Source of the DNA: Nageia nagi
Taxonomy: Eukaryota; Pinophyta
NCBI GenBank assembly: GCA_050084985.1
Contig: JBITNC010000001.1
Coordinates: 175,832,001-175,896,000, forward strand
DNA: 64,000 bases
Direction of reading: 5' to 3'
A program made the translations under genes and the position numbers. The notes beneath the pieces were generated by a model. It had not been told where the DNA came from. It saw only the letters and a program-made list of their open reading frames with translations, and did no database searches. The number at the start of each line of letters is the position of its first letter. The stretch's first letter is position 1. Below, one piece after another: positions 21,072 through 34,429 of the stretch.

Positions 21072-24000
21072 TGATGAAGATCTACCTACAACCAAGAAAC
21101 AGAATGTCAAAGCAAATCTTTTCTTCCCCTCCCTTATCCCTTTGATAAATAAGGAACCCAGAAACAATCCAAGGAATTCTACCCAACTTCCTAATGTTAT
21201 TTAATCCAAGATCTGATTCATTTTCTATGCGTGGGAATTTTATAGGGAATGTGAAGAGTCGAAGAGGGGATCCATGGGCCCAAATCAACAGGTCAATAAG
21301 AAAAGAATAATTCAAATTCAATGGTATTTGGTAGGACTAGGAAAAAAGGAAAAGTCTATAGGTGTAAATGGGTAACACGGTATGATCTAAAGACGCAATG
21401 AATGGGCATTGAAGGGGTCATTATCTTCTTTTTCCCTAATTGGGAGGCGCACATGTTCCTATGGTTCGTGCTTTCTTCCGTTATGGGTTCATGTTGGGGA
21501 TGAATTTGAATGCTCTTGGACGCATCTAAGGCTAATGGTAAAGCCGCTTTCGACACATTCCCACTGGAATGAATGTTTGGTGGGTATTGGATAAACATGA
21601 TTTTTTTCTTTAGTAACTGATAAGCAGAAAGAGGAGGATTCCTGCAGACGGTGCGGAACGTTCTCACCAGGGTTGAAATTTGACGTATGCCTCTGCCCAG
21701 TCTTTTTTTTATAAGGTTTCAAAATGCCCATCAATATGCACTTCAATTTTTTTCTCTCTTTCAAAATACGTTGATAATATAATAAAATAATCTCTTGCGT
21801 GGATTAAATATAAATGTTTTTAATTATATTTAAATATTTTTAAATATAATATATATATGAATATTAATATCATAAATAAATATTTTAAAAAATTAATTAA
21901 TTTATAATTTTTTTCCTAGTATATATTTATTTTTTGATGGTCAAAAAATTATGTATCTTTCTTATATCATGGTTAGAAAAAAAAATTATTGCAAAAAATA
22001 TTTAAAAAATCTAAAAATGTTCAATACAAGCATCAAATTTCAACCTTAGTTCTCACCCCATTTGATTCCACATCAACATCCGTGTGTAGCATTGGTTTTT
22101 TTTGGTTTTTCAAGCCTCGGGGCTAGGGCAACTCCCCTCATCATGTCTTGTCACCTTGGTTAAGACAAACATGGTTACATTCTCAAACTATGATGTGTTG
22201 TGTTTCATGTCTACTTTGCATTTGTGTTGGGATGTAAGTTTCTATTGGTTCAAAAAGATTCTATTTTAATGGAACCTCATTGTCTATGGCAATCAGTACT
22301 TCCTTAAAAAACTAAGATAATGACACAACCCACAACAAACATTCACACATTGAAGATTAATTATTATTTTGAAAACACGTAAAATAAGATGAAGAATTTA
22401 AATGCAAAACATGGATGAAAGTTTATCTTGGATATTGGAAAAAGGTTATTTTTGTGTTGCCATAGTCATTGAGGTAGCTAGATCCATCTTCCTTAATGTG
22501 GACTATATGCTTGTTGTTGTGAGCCCTTAGACTTTCATTATTAGAGTCTTTCAACCTAAAGTTGTGATATCATAATAAGTACCATCTTTGAGAATTTTGA
22601 CACTTTCCAGAATACTTATGGGCCAAATTGAGAAATATTTCCACACCTTGTGTTAGATTTGATATCATGAAAAGAGAGGTTCTCACCCATGCATCCAAAT
22701 GGTTATGCATTAGAGTTGTTATACCTTAAGTGCTCTTATGATTATTTTTGTCATCATTAGTACCCTAAGTTGGCCCCTTAGAAAACTAAAAAACATTTGT
22801 TTAGATTATCAAATCCACATATGACTGTTAATGGTAAAAAACAACATGCATTGAGTTAAGCACTCTTCCACATATATTTTGAAGCTTAACATTCCTATCG
22901 TACTCAATACATGATTAAAAGTATCAACCTTAAATATTTTTTTATAGCAATCATTGAGCAAATCACCCATGGTTGATCTTCATTGAGATATCCATCTTCA
23001 TTTGAAGTCTTTGGACTTATGCTACAATTCTTGTCAACATATGGGATGGTGATTATGTAGCTCTCTCACATGAGGTTAAATGGTGTACTTGATGTATTTT
23101 AGCTTCTTTTGCTAGATAAAAGGGGAACACCTTTTATCTTGTTGTGATTGAATGAAACCTATGTTTGTAGGAAAGTTTGGGGCTTTTCTTCTATTAATGC
23201 ATTTAATGACATAATTGATAGAATGTATGTAAAATTGTATGTATCATGTTCTTTTAAGTGTTAACTCAAGGGTTATAATTTTAACATTTGAATGGGATGG
23301 TGACTATGTTTTTGGGGTTACAAAGATGGATTTCAATAACCTTTGACATTGGATGGGACAAAAAGAGCATTGACTTAGTTGCTACTCTTGGTTTATTAGG
23401 TTATTGTTTGCAATGTTGTTGTCTTCCAAATTTTGGTCTATCAAAATCTGTATATTTGAGAATCATTAGCATGTGTTTTCATGTTGTCTTCCCATTTTGC
23501 AATCTTTCATTGTCTTTGTGATGTTTTATTTTATTCTAAGCATGAACTCTAGGCATTTGTCCTAGGTGTAAACTTTTAAGTGTTTATCCTCAACATAAAC
23601 CTTGGATGTTTATTCTTTGGTATAAAATCTTGGAGTTTATACCTAACTTAAATTCTAGAAGTTTATCTGTAGAATAATTTCTTGAAGTTTATCCCTTTGA
23701 TTTGTTATGCAAAATTACAAACAAGAGTGAAGAAATTTTTTTTTGACAAGGGTAAGAAAAGGTGGGTTTTCAAAAAGCAGGATCCCAAAACCTACATTTA
23801 CAGAGAAAGATTTTCAATTATATGGCTCATGAACATCATAGATCAAATTACTGAGAATTTTTACCAACAACTTCTAGGCATTATGGAGATTGATAGCTAC
23901 GGTACGATCACTACAGACACCCTAGCTCAATCGTTTGTCTTAGGGTATCTTGCTAAGTCTAAAAATGTATTTCTACATTCTAGGCTTCTCAAATAATATC

Positions 24001-24540
24001 TGTGTTACTTCTTCAACCTCTTCAATTAATGATTCGTATTCAACCTTTAAATTTTTTCTAGCATCTTCAGAGAATTGGATGAATCTTCTTTTGTTATTTT
24101 CTTTGAATCCCAATGAGAACATTTGAAATTTTATTTTCAAGTTTCTTTTTATTTGTCCCGAGAATGTTTTCCTTAAGGTTGATCAAGAAGACCCTCAATC
24201 TATTGCTTGCCTACACCCTTAATCCTTCCACAAAACCGTCTATAGAGCCAGACGTACCACCTAAGTCATCATTATTTTCATCTCTGCATTCTTGTTTCTT
24301 ACGGATAATAATCATCATTCACATTGTTATCATTCACCTGGCTATCATCGTCCGTTGTCCACACTGTTATCATACCCAATCTTTTGAGATGATGAAATTT
24401 TATTTTATTTTATTTTCGTGTTAATTGACTTGATAAAAAATTTTGCTTTATCAAAAAAATGTATTTTATTATTTTAATAAATCAAAAAACAAAGTTAAAG
24501 TGAAGATTTTTATTTATATTTATATTTAAAGGTATTAATT
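21072..24540. other. No recognised gene
   Basis: About 21080-21720 is of mixed composition and could be distal promoter of the minus-strand gene. From 21760 to 22020 it is nearly pure AT. From 22020 to 24430 short open frames occur on the plus strand (for example 23682-23996 and 24113-24424), but none shows a domain I recognise. It may be old, unclassified repeat sequence. Confidence 0.5.
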
Positions 24541-25640
24541 AATTTTCTTTCTGTTTTGAAGGGCGACAGCGAAATGCAGTCTCTGAAACAAAAGGCCCTG
24601 CGAGTTGTTTGTCAAAATGCCGCCTCATGGAATCCAAAGTTCGCAAGATATTTACAAAATGGATTTTCTGAAATAGCCGTTTCATTTTTAAATGTTCTGC
24701 AACTTTAACAGCATTCTTACACCACGTGGCGCCTGCTATCAGAGAATGGTTTTGAGTGAAATCTAATTGCATTTTCCTGGGCGATATGTATGCTAATTGT
24801 TTTACAGAACACCATGCCAAATGTGGAAGCACAGAGACCTGACGACCATTTGACAAGATGCGTTATGCAGACACACTTTTATGGACCGCATTGATCATAA
24901 ACATGCCCAGAATGGAAATAAATCAGAAGCCAGTGAATTGTTTGACAAAACGTCTCTGTTATTTCTACCCAGAAACAGTTTCATGGACTGCAGTAACCGC
25001 AAGATATGCAAAATACAGATTTTTGAAAAGGCTCCAGCGAATCTTAAATAAATGCAATGGTCTACTGAAATGAAGAGCGTAGGTCCGCGAATATATATGT
25101 AACAATGGCAGCATTGAAAGAAAGGTGAATTGTATGAGAAAACGCCACAAAAAAATGCAGTCTATGAAAGCGTGGAGAAATGATTTCATGGTGTAATGAT
25201 TATAGAATATGCAGCAGCAGACATAACGCACTACACAGTTTAGAAAATAATACAAATATAGACAAGGATTGAGTACTGTTTGATCGAATGGAGCAGAGAA
25301 GCTGCACCTATGCCCAGTGCACACGCAGTAAAGAATAACGCACAGCTAGAAAGATTATCTCTTCCAAACAGGGGATGCGCAATAATAATATGTTCACAAA
25401 TGCCCATACGTTGTTTGATTAAAATACAATACATATAGTTTATAAAATGTGTTGCATACAGTTTGTAAAATGCAATACACAGAAATACAGCAAACGTATA
25501 AAGCAAATAGAAGACTACGAATTGTTTGGCAAAACATAGCAGGGCCGTAAAGTGTTTTAAAACAGTTGCAAGAAATGAAGACATGTTGAAGGTTGCAGAG
25601 ACCATTGTTTTATCTCTATTTGTGATAAGCAAACTGCACT
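24541..25640 (+). pseudogene. Decayed PPR gene sequence
   Basis: Plus-strand frames give broken PPR motifs: GDMYANC (about 24781), HAKCGSTET then FDKMRYADTLLWTALI (about 24812-24895), ELFDKTS (about 24938), YICNNGSIERK (about 25097-25130) and DYELFGKT (about 25514-25540). The spacing of roughly 100-130 bases between LFDKM-like and MYAKCG-like pieces fits PLS-type PPR proteins. Frameshifts and stops are dense. Base composition is less AT-rich than the surroundings, as expected from a gene-derived sequence. Confidence 0.55.
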
Positions 25641-26179
25641 TTTCATGCTTCATCTGTTCGCTGCCATAGAATGTGTGAAAATAATATTCAAATCAATGGG
25701 GAGTTTATTAATTTATTCTTACATATCAGTAGAAGATAGGTTGAGGTCCGCCCAGAAGTTGAAAGGCTATTAACTATGACAGCTCTCAAGATCGAAACGC
25801 ATAAATGTTGTCGTCAATCAATCAATCATAACGGTCAGATTGAATTGGATTGAGAGTAGATTTTTTTTTTTAAAATAATAGAGTGGGGGAAACACGGGTC
25901 AAAATTGATGCGTTGGGCCATGATTTCATTTGAAAAGTTATTCTAACCTTCTTCCTTTCAGACTTTCAGTATTGATAGGTAGATTTTGTTTAATATTTCA
26001 ATAGAAAATTTTGGTCAATGATATCTCCATCGAAGTTTAACATTAAAATTTTTATTTTCATTTAATATTCAATAAAATCAAAATTGAAATAGAGAAGGCA
26101 TCCTTATGTTGTTTGAAGAAATTAAGAAAGTATAACATGATATTTACGAATAATTTGATCTTAGTATGTAAGGTTAAGA

Positions 26180-26525
26180 TGATTCATGTTTGTATGAAAA
26201 TATTTTGAAAATGGTATCCAAATCTACAAAAAAAATTCTCATTTTGATGATATTTTAAAAATGACTCATTTTCATGTAGTTTACATACGTTCAAGCTTTA
26301 GAATTTCATAATTTGATCTAAATAAGTTAATTTTTTATGATTCAACTTTGTATAAGAATATCTTGAAAAAGGGTACCTAAATCTAAAAAAAAAAAAAAAA
26401 AAAAAACTATTTTGATGATATTTTAAAAATAATGTATTTTCATGTAGCTCACATATGCTCAAACTTTAGATTCCCATAAATTGATCTAAGCATATCATTT
26501 TTTGATGATTCAAATTCGTATGAGA
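26180..26525. repeat. Tandem duplication of about 170-180 bp
   Basis: Two adjacent units each contain TTTTGATGATATTTTAAAAAT, TTTTCATGTAG, a TTCAA or CTCAA..CTTTAGA segment, and TTTGATCTAA or TTGATCTAA. A partial third unit starts at about 26150. The second unit includes an A-only run of about 24 bases (26378-26405). Confidence 0.7.
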
Positions 26526-26662
26526 ATATTGGATTTATGATTTCAACATCAAAACTATTGAATTCATGATTTCAACATTTTCATTACATGTTGTCATGCA
26601 ACAATAATGTTTTGCTAAAAGTTTTGAAAATAATTTACAATAGTAGTAAAATTACAGTACAA

Positions 26663-26784
26663 ATCAAAATATTTCACATTGATTTTCATTATAAATAAAT
26701 TTCATAATGAAAAGGTTATCTAGGTCAAAATATTTTACATTGATTTTCATTATAAATCAATTTCACCATGAAAAGGTTATCTAG
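26663..26784. repeat. 61-bp tandem duplication
   Basis: Two adjacent 61-bp units (26663-26723 and 26724-26784) share CAAAATATTT, CATTGATTTTCATTATAAAT and GAAAAGGTTATCTAG, with a handful of substitutions. Confidence 0.85.
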
Positions 26785-27083
26785 TATCCATAGATGGTGT
26801 GAATGTGTTATCAAAGGAAAAAATAGAATTATAAGATTTAACTCATCAGTTAATACCTTTTCCCTTGCACTTGTATTTGCCCTTCCTTTTGCTTCTCTAA
26901 GAGAAAGAGCTCCAATATTAACAAAAGGTAAAACTACATAAATAAAGAATGCAAAATCAAAGTTTAGTAGGCATAAATTTACACCAAGATATAATTAACA
27001 TGTAAAACTTATAACAAGAATCTTATAATAAACCTTGTAATTTGGAAAACTAGTTCCATGTGATGACTTTATAGTATTTAAAA

Positions 27084-27095
27084 TGTGTGTGTGTG

Positions 27096-27129
<34 letters not shown>
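27084..27129. repeat. Compound microsatellite (GT)n(AT)n(AAT)n
   Basis: Alternating GT, then AT, then at least eight AAT/ATA triplets in one run of about 46 bases. Useful as a length-polymorphic marker; no function is implied. Confidence 0.95.
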
Positions 27130-27954
27130 AATTTTGAGAAGGTTTTAAACTGCCTCTAAAAGGTTTTGGAGGTGATTTTTGGGACACTATGGAGGCAATT
27201 TTAAATTGCCTATAAATCCTCTTTTCAAGCAGTTTCATAGTTGGTTTTACATTCAAGGTGGTTTTACATAAGGTATCAACTTTTGGTGGCACCTGCATAG
27301 AGGGTAGTCAAATAACCACTAGTTAAAGCCTTAGTTGGTGATTTATGAATGCCCCTAAATGCCCTTTTTGGTCTAATGAAGGTTGTCAAGTTAGGCTTGA
27401 AACCAATTTATTATTCTCATTTTATCTTTTTTGAAAAGCAAAAGAGCATAAACACACCAAGCTAATTAGAAGCTCCTAAGAGCTTTTCAAAAGTGCCATA
27501 GTAGCTTATATGACATTACATTACATATTCAAATGTTTCATGTGAAGAACAATATTATAAAGATCCCAAAATGGCAAAGCATTTACATTCTTGAAAATCC
27601 TAGAGGACATATATTGAAGGTTGTCAAGTCAGGATTGAAACCAGCCCTTAGCATATTCAAAAATTGGGTTTGCACATATTTCATTTTAAAATTAATAACA
27701 AATGTCAACAAAATCACTCATAAAATGAGTAAAATTAACATCATATAATAACAAAAGCATTCATAAAATGAACAACTCAAATCATTGTAAACCAAAGCAT
27801 ATCAATCTACACAATATCATTACAAAAATACTATTTTGAGATCAAATTTATTATGCAACCACATTGTTTAGAGCATTCAAATTGAAATCAAAGTGTTTGA
27901 AATAAAAATAAAAATTATCAAAGAAAATGAACCCCCATACATCTAAATTATTTC

Positions 27955-29240
27955 TTTATAGGTTTTACGATTATGATCCTCTTTGTTGCATCTGCCACAT
28001 GAATAAGCATTTCTCTCTTCCTATGTCCTCAATTCGAATATGATGCTTCTTGTTTGCCCTAATGTATGTCTTGTCAATGGTGGCTCTAGCTTATCATCAC
28101 TAGTATCATCATTATAAATTTAATCCTTTGCAGGTAGAGTATGATGTATAGATGATTGATAGTTTATCTAATAGGCAAAAAATGTATGAAAGATATCAAT
28201 GTAGTTTTCAATCGTAAAACGATAAAGAAGGAAATGTTAATGGTATATACATAAGAGATTCCAAAGAGCTGCCAATGTTGGTATGAGAGTTGACGCTGAT
28301 GAATATCAACAATGTGAGATGTAGATTTAAAAAGGTATTCAAATAAGACATCCATCATTGGGATAATTTAATATTGACATGCAAATTCCTACAATTTTTG
28401 CATTTTTTGGGTTGCAACTTCATAAAGAGGCTTAGGAAGTTGAAGAACAATCACTCATCATTTATCATACCATATCATAAGATGACAATGAATGTGCTTC
28501 ATCATCAAAATGATAGGATTATCACGTTCAAGGATCCATGCATTCAACAACTCATAAATATTTGAAGTGAAATGCCCAAATCATCAACCTTGAAAATGGG
28601 AAACTACCCAAAATTCGGGCTCTAAATCTCGAATCCATGTTGTAACCACTTTAGATGTTGTTATGGTATGTTTAATTTATATCTTAAATTCATTTATTAT
28701 TAATGATACATATGCTACTTTCCATAGATGGCGAACCATCATAAGATTTTTTAATTGCTTGCAAAAGTTCTCTACTAGATATTGCATGTAAAAAGCATGC
28801 TTAGCAACAAGGAAAGTATGTTCAAGCTCTTCGATGAGGCATTTCCAATGATATGATAGGAATGTGTATTCCTATTCGATAAGAGCATGTATTGCATAAT
28901 GGCATGTTGTAGCTTTGTCATAAAATACATCTAATATACATCATTCTCCATTTGAATAGTTTATCAAATGTAATAAGAAATAATGCTCTTTCCACATCAA
29001 CATCTATGGCAACCATCAATATTCCAAGGTATTTCCCTCACAAGTGCATATCATCAATTTTTATCAATGGTTGGTAATGAGGAACACCATGAAGACCAAC
29101 ATCATATATAATGAAGAAATAATGGAAGTGACCATTCTCATCCTCAACATTAGTGACCCATCCCGAATTTGCAAGTTTGACCTTATAATAGTACTTTATC
29201 ACTTTGAATGACCCAATCAACTTATTTTTTTCTCACTCTT
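27955..29240 (-). pseudogene. Decayed MULE (Mutator-like) transposase
   Basis: Read on the minus strand the parts come in MULE order. At about 29090-28930 is the catalytic-core region HYQPLIKIDDMHL, GKYLGILMVAIDVD, matching R-P-L-I-x-I-D-G-T-H-L-x-G-K-Y in Mutator-like transposases, with the first catalytic Asp kept. At about 28810-28700, HAFYMQYLVENFCKQL matches the conserved CLRHxxxNFxKxF helix. At about 28280-28240, HWQLFGI resembles the SWIM zinc-finger WQLxGIPC. At about 28010-27960 a knuckle reads CGRCNKEDHNRKTY, where the last Cys is Tyr. Several stops and frame changes make it inactive. The enzyme would have moved a DNA transposon by cut and paste. Terminal inverted repeats were not located. 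Confidence 0.78.
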
Positions 29241-30331
29241 TTCCATACCATTCCTACTTATAGGATATGGTGACATCCTCATTTTTTTGTAAATCATTTA
29301 TATATTCAAGTGTATCTTGTAATTTAACCTTAACCTTGGGACCAACCTAATTGACATTAATATGATGGTTGCAAAGATGTTAGGTACTGATGTAGGTGTG
29401 TTATGTATTGGCTTTCTTGATGATAAACTCATTGGTGTTTAATGGTTTATAGGCATGAATACACCAAGAATATTGTGAAGGTAATAAATATAAAGGAAAA
29501 GGGGCATGGGTGTGGATATTCAATGCAGGCATAGAGGTGAGTGCGAACACTATTATTCCTAAGGGAAAAGGCATCCAAATTTTATGCTAAAGGTTTAGTT
29601 TCTAAAGGGATTGGCAAAGATCATGATTTAAGAGTTACAACAATGAAGAGTGACCAAATTTTATTAATTGTCTCATAAAATATATCCTATTTTTATTTTA
29701 AATAGGCCTAGTTGGTATTTTATTTTCATTTGCACCATTCAAGATTTGAGTTATGGCGTAGGATAGTTACTATGTATATTATGGTTGAATTAACATGTTT
29801 CAAGAGAATTTATATGGCCAAGTAAGTATTTTACATGTACTATTCAATGGTTTAATTTCATTTTGACCTAGGTTTGCAAAATTTTAACTTAATTGTTTGT
29901 GTAGATTAAGGATTACGGATTAAAAGAATCATCGAGCCTACTTTCTCTGGTGTAACTGTATTTTGACACATGTGGTAAGTAACTAAGAACTTTGTTTTAC
30001 ATTTAGTATCAATATTTTGCAAGTTAGGGAAGAAAATTATATAAATTACCAAGATACCCTAAGTATAGGGGTTAATAAGATAGGGTTGCCACGATTTTTA
30101 GTTCAAGAGTGAAATTTATATGTAAATGTATGTTTTTAGGGTATGGTACGGGTAGATGCAATTTACCCCTAAATTTCAAGAAAATCGACTATAGGAAAGC
30201 CTAATGTAGACATTAGCATCAACATCGGTGGTAGCTTAATAGATAAGTTGCCAGTTGTAGGAAGGGTTTTCCAAGCTATTGTGATTTTATGTGTGTTTTT
30301 AGAAAAAATAAAATAAAATATTCTTGCATGA
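29241..30331. other. No recognised gene
   Basis: AT-rich, with short open frames only. It lies between the MULE transposase remnant and the next LTR element, and part could be the 5' flank of the MULE transposon. Confidence 0.5.
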
Positions 30332-31709
30332 TGATCTGTAAACATAGATCGCCTACGAAAATTTCCTATCTCACCACATACGATTTTTTAAATTTTGTCA
30401 CTTTTATCCTAAGGAGAATATTGTGAAAATAAAATAGTTGCTCTAAGTGAAATAGTAAAGTAAAATTTCAAGAAATTACAATCACACCGCAAGAGTAATT
30501 ACCCAATAAGCTCTCTTTATTTTTGTGGAGATGTTGTACAATTTCTCCCTTGCATCATCTCACTATTTTTCAACACTTAGTTTTTCCACTACACTCTTCA
30601 CACTTCTTTTTTTCCTCCCGTGACCAAGCAAAATTTAGATTAACTCACAATAACTTCAAGTCTCCCTTTTATAGATTTAAGGAAGCTAGGAATAATACAA
30701 TATTTTTAGGATTCACACCTTATAGAACAAAATTTGATTGTGTCCATCAATCAAAATTATCTCCTACTTAATCTTCCCCTAAAATAACACACCAATCTCT
30801 AATTTTTAGAATTTTGAAAATATTCCAACACCTTTAAAATATTTCAACCAATCTCCTAAAATAACACCCGACATTTATTTAGTTACAAAATAGAACAAAA
30901 TCTTAATATCTCTCCCACAATATTTTATAAAAATACCCAAACACCTAAAATAATCTATTAAAATACCAAACAACCCACAATATAAAGGGCAGATCCAATC
31001 CACTTCTACCACTTGGCAGTCTTGGAAAGGAGTATTGAATAGTCAAGAGGGCATATTCTGTTCAGGGCATCCCATACTCCACGAATTCCTTTCCATGGCT
31101 GGTGGTTTACGTTGGCAACCTGTTAGGCGATCAACATTAAGGCGGCGTCGTTACTGCGTACGTGATCACTTGGCGGGTTCGTTAGATGGCAAGTTGGTCA
31201 TCCCCTTCTTTCCCTCGCATGCGATCGGTGAGAGTTGACAGATGATATTTCAGGCATGGGCGGCTAAAAGAATAAGCGATCGCTGTGCACAGACGTTGGC
31301 AGTTTTGTATGTGTCACTGGGTGTGTTTGAGAGTAGGCAACTCCACCCTCCTCACGTCCGACACTTAGCATCAATGGGTGGTCTTCACATGGCATCATGC
31401 GGTCTCCAGGGCTGCCACCTCGTCTCTTTTTACATGCGATCCTCCTCACTGCAGTTATCTCCAAAGTTGCCTCCTTCACGGGTCTTCCTTGGCTATGGGA
31501 TCCATCGATACTTTTTTTACCGTACATGTTGCCCACTTTGGGCTTTTATATTTATATTTTATTTTCAATGTTTTATTTGACATTGGTTTTTTTTTTTTTA
31601 TAAATTTTGTATGATAAATACAAAAATATATAAAAACTTCAAACTTTCATAGAAGTTAAATAAGGAGTTGGATTTTCTTGCTATTTGAATAGATGAGATT
31701 GTGTTGAAG
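30332..31709 (-). repeat. 3' LTR (left copy) of the gag-only element
   Basis: Co-linear with 32944-34264. The segment 31035-31560 is unusually rich in CpG for this window (for example GCGATCGC at about 31276), while the matching part of the other copy has TG or CA at most of those places. Short frames such as 30523-30771 occur in both copies and are repeat sequence, not genes. The left terminus is TGATCTGTAAAC at 30332. Confidence 0.75.
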
Positions 31710-32870
31710 TACTTCTTTTTGCTTGTGCATTGAAACTCTTTCTACATTCATAACACTTGGTAGCTTAAGTACTATGTAAGCTAACTTCTCATCAACAACT
31801 GATGAATCTTCAATATCATAGAATTTTTTAGGATCTTTGGAAACCATCACATATATCTTTTCCTTCTCTTAATCAAACCATCTAGGTAGTTGATCGGGAT
31901 GAAGCATCCAACATCCATCTTTAGTATGACCATATTTTTCATAATGAGAACAATGTCCTCTTTTTTTCTTATTCTCCTCATTTACGAATAATGCAATAAT
32001 TTTATCCTTTCCATGAGGGTTTAACTTGGAATGGTTATCTTCTTTATCTTACCTTCCATGTTCCTCCAGATATTGCTTTTGGTTACATACATCATCCAAA
32101 TCTGTAGGCTTGAAAAGTAATATGGTATGGTAAAGATAGCTATGGAGACCTCTAATATACTTCAACAAACTTTCATTATTCTTCAAGGATAATCCAAGCA
32201 AGGTAGCTCTTTTCTTGAATTTGGTAGTGTACTCTTAAACACTTTGCCATTTTTCTTGCTTGAAATCAAACCACTCCATGGTTTACTTTTGATGATGGCT
32301 AATAGGGTAGAATTGATATCGAAGCAATTCTTTGAATGCACTCCATCTTGTCATTATAACTTCTTCAAAACTTGTGACAGAATCCAAATAGGCTTCCCAC
32401 CAAATTAGAGCATGTCCCTCTAATTTGAGTGTAGCTATTTCAATTTTCTCCTCATCACTTTCAATATTTTGAACTTGAAAAGTAGGCCTCCATTTGCTTA
32501 AACCATTGGTTAAGCCTTTCGGGATCAATCTCTCCTCCAAAGGATTTGAGCTCAAACTTCATCTCTAGCTTTAAGGGTATTTTTTATCTATTCAAGAACT
32601 CTCCCCAACTTACATATTTTCTTTTTCTTTTTTTTCATCATCTTAGACTTTTTGTAATTTAGTAATAGTACTAACCAAATTATTCAATGTATACTCGATC
32701 ATCTTGAGCCATTTTGAAAACTCTACTTGCATTGAAGTAGATGGATTCTCTTCTACCATATTAGCTTCTCTTTGTTACTACAACCAAATTCTTGATCCAA
32801 TCTTAGGATCTCCTTCAATAATCTCTCCTTCACCTTTTTTACTTTGTGATATGGTAATCATGTAAAATAA
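31710..32870 (-). pseudogene. Decayed Ty3/gypsy gag
   Basis: On the minus strand, KSFGGEIDPERLNQWFKQME (about 32545-32485) leads into VQNIESDEEKIEIATLKLEG, then HALIWWEAY, the Trp-Trp hallmark of the gypsy gag domain. A one-base frame change separates the two parts near 32480. Further on, a nucleocapsid knuckle reads HYEKYGHTKDGCWMLHP (about 31950-31900), CX2C part broken. A final open piece (31850-31656) runs into the 3' LTR. An N-terminal Glu/Ser-rich piece lies at about 32860-32600. Stops prevent expression. Confidence 0.78.
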
Positions 32871-32928
32871 TTTGCAACCAAATAAAGTCTTGCAAAGATA
32901 GATTAATAAATGCCCAAATAATCAACGT

Positions 32929-32940
32929 GCTCTGATACCA
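32929..32940 (-). promoter_or_regulatory. Primer binding site of the gag-only element
   Basis: GCTCTGATACCA on the plus strand is the complement of TGGTATCAGAGC, the initiator-tRNA-Met site. It lies three bases from the 5' LTR end at 32944 and fixes the element's orientation as minus. Confidence 0.88.
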
Positions 32941-32943
32941 ACA

Positions 32944-34264
32944 TGATTTTTAAAGATAGATCACCTATGGTAATTTTCTATCTCACCACATACGGATTTT
33001 TAAAACTTTCCACTTTCATCCCAAGGAGAATATTATGAAAATAAAATAGCTTCTTTAAGTGAAATAGTAAAATAAAAGTTCAAGAAATTACAATCACACC
33101 ACAAGAGTAACTACCTAATAATCTCTCTTTATTTTCATGGAGATGTTGTATAATTTCTCCCTTGATCTGTCTCACTATTTTCAACACTTAGTTTTCCCAC
33201 TACACTCTTCACACTCCTTTTTTTCTTCCCATGAACAAGCAAAATTTAGACTAAATCACAACAACCTCAAGTCTCACTTTTATAAATTTAAGGAAGCTAG
33301 GAATAATACAATATTTTTAGGATTCACACCTCGTACAACTAAGTTTGATTGTGGCCATCAACCAAGCTTATCTCCTACTTGATCTTCCCCTAAAATAACA
33401 CAACAAACTCTAATTTTTAGAATTTTGGAAATATTCCAACACCTTTGAGATATTTTAAACAACCTCTTAAAATAACACCCAACACTTATTTAGTTACAAG
33501 ATAGTAACAAACTCTAATATCTCTCCCATAATAGTTTATAAAAAATACCCGAACACCCAAAATTGGAAGTCTTGGAAAGGCATATTGAATGGTCAAAAGG
33601 GCATATTCTATTCATGGCATCCCATGTTCTACGAATTCCTTTCTATGGCTAGCGGCTAACATTGGCAACTTGTTAGGGGATCGATAATTTCCCTAAGGTG
33701 GGGTCCTTACTATGCATATGGTCACTTGGCAGTTTCGTTAGATAGCAAGTTGATTGTCCCCCTCTTTCCCTTGCATGTGATCGATAAGAGTTGATGGCTA
33801 GCATTTTAGGCATGGGAAGCTAAAAGAATGGGTGGTCACTGTGTGTGAACGTTGGCAATTACATATACATCGATGGGTGTGTTTGAGACCAGGTAACTTC
33901 ACCCTCCTCATGTCTGATATTGGATATCAATTGGTGGTCTTTCTATGACATCACGTAGTATCCAAGGTTACCACCTCATATTCTTTTGCGTGTGGTCCTC
34001 CTCACTAGAAATGATCTCCAAAGCTACCTCCTTCATAGGTCTTCCATGGATATGGGACCCATTGATACTTTTTTTACCACACAAGGTACCCACTTTGGGG
34101 TTTTATATTTATATTTTATTTGGAATGTTTTATTTGATATTGTATTTTTTTTAATTTTGTATAATAAATACAAAAATATATAAAAACTTTAAACTTTCAT
34201 AGATGTCAAACTAAGAGTAAGATTTTCTCATCATTCAAATTGATAGGATCATGTTGAAGTGCTC
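32944..34264 (-). repeat. 5' LTR (right copy) of the gag-only element
   Basis: Begins (plus strand) TGATTTTTAAAG next to the primer site and is co-linear with the left copy to about 34264. It shows heavier loss of CpG than the left copy: GGGAAGCTAAAAGAATGGG here stands against GGGCGGCTAAAAGAATAAG there. The right end is placed where similarity to the left copy fades, near TGTTGAAGTGCT. Confidence 0.72.
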
Positions 34265-34429
34265 TTTAATATGAGATGATTATTTTATTGAAAATAAGAT
34301 GATCCAATTTTGGATCACATGATTCACATGAATTACCAAATATATTAACACCTACGTTTGTTTATTTGTGATCCATTGTCATCAATTTCTCATGGAGCTA
34401 GAGATGATGTCTAGGAGTTAGAAATGGTG

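Larger units (their letters stand above)
25641..27954. other. No recognised gene; contains short tandem repeats
   Basis: AT-rich. Three repeat tracts are listed separately. A 29-bp direct repeat, starting GAAGGTTGTCAAGT, occurs at about 27377 and 27616. A 17-bp palindrome, GGCAATTTTAAATTGCC, lies at about 27193. This might be a terminal part of the MULE element that follows, but no terminal inverted repeats were found. Confidence 0.5.
30332..34264 (-). mobile_element. Ty3/gypsy gag-only LTR element (non-autonomous)
   Basis: Two long repeats, 30332 to about 31709 and 32944 to about 34264, are co-linear over their whole length and in the same orientation. On the minus strand a primer binding site lies three bases inside the right copy, so the right copy is the 5' LTR and the left copy the 3' LTR. 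The 1.2-kb interior contains only decayed gag. Reverse transcriptase, RNase H and integrase are absent. The outer LTR boundary near 34264 is uncertain by some bases, and no target duplication could be confirmed. Confidence 0.8.

Noticed and set aside
24113-24424. A 103-codon plus-strand frame as a membrane protein gene
   Set aside because: Hydrophobic runs come from T-rich composition; no start context, no domain and no conserved neighbour support it.
31035-31614. Several open frames of 65-110 codons as genes
   Set aside because: They lie wholly inside an LTR and their matching positions in the other LTR copy (33600-34180) are broken or differ; they are repeat sequence.
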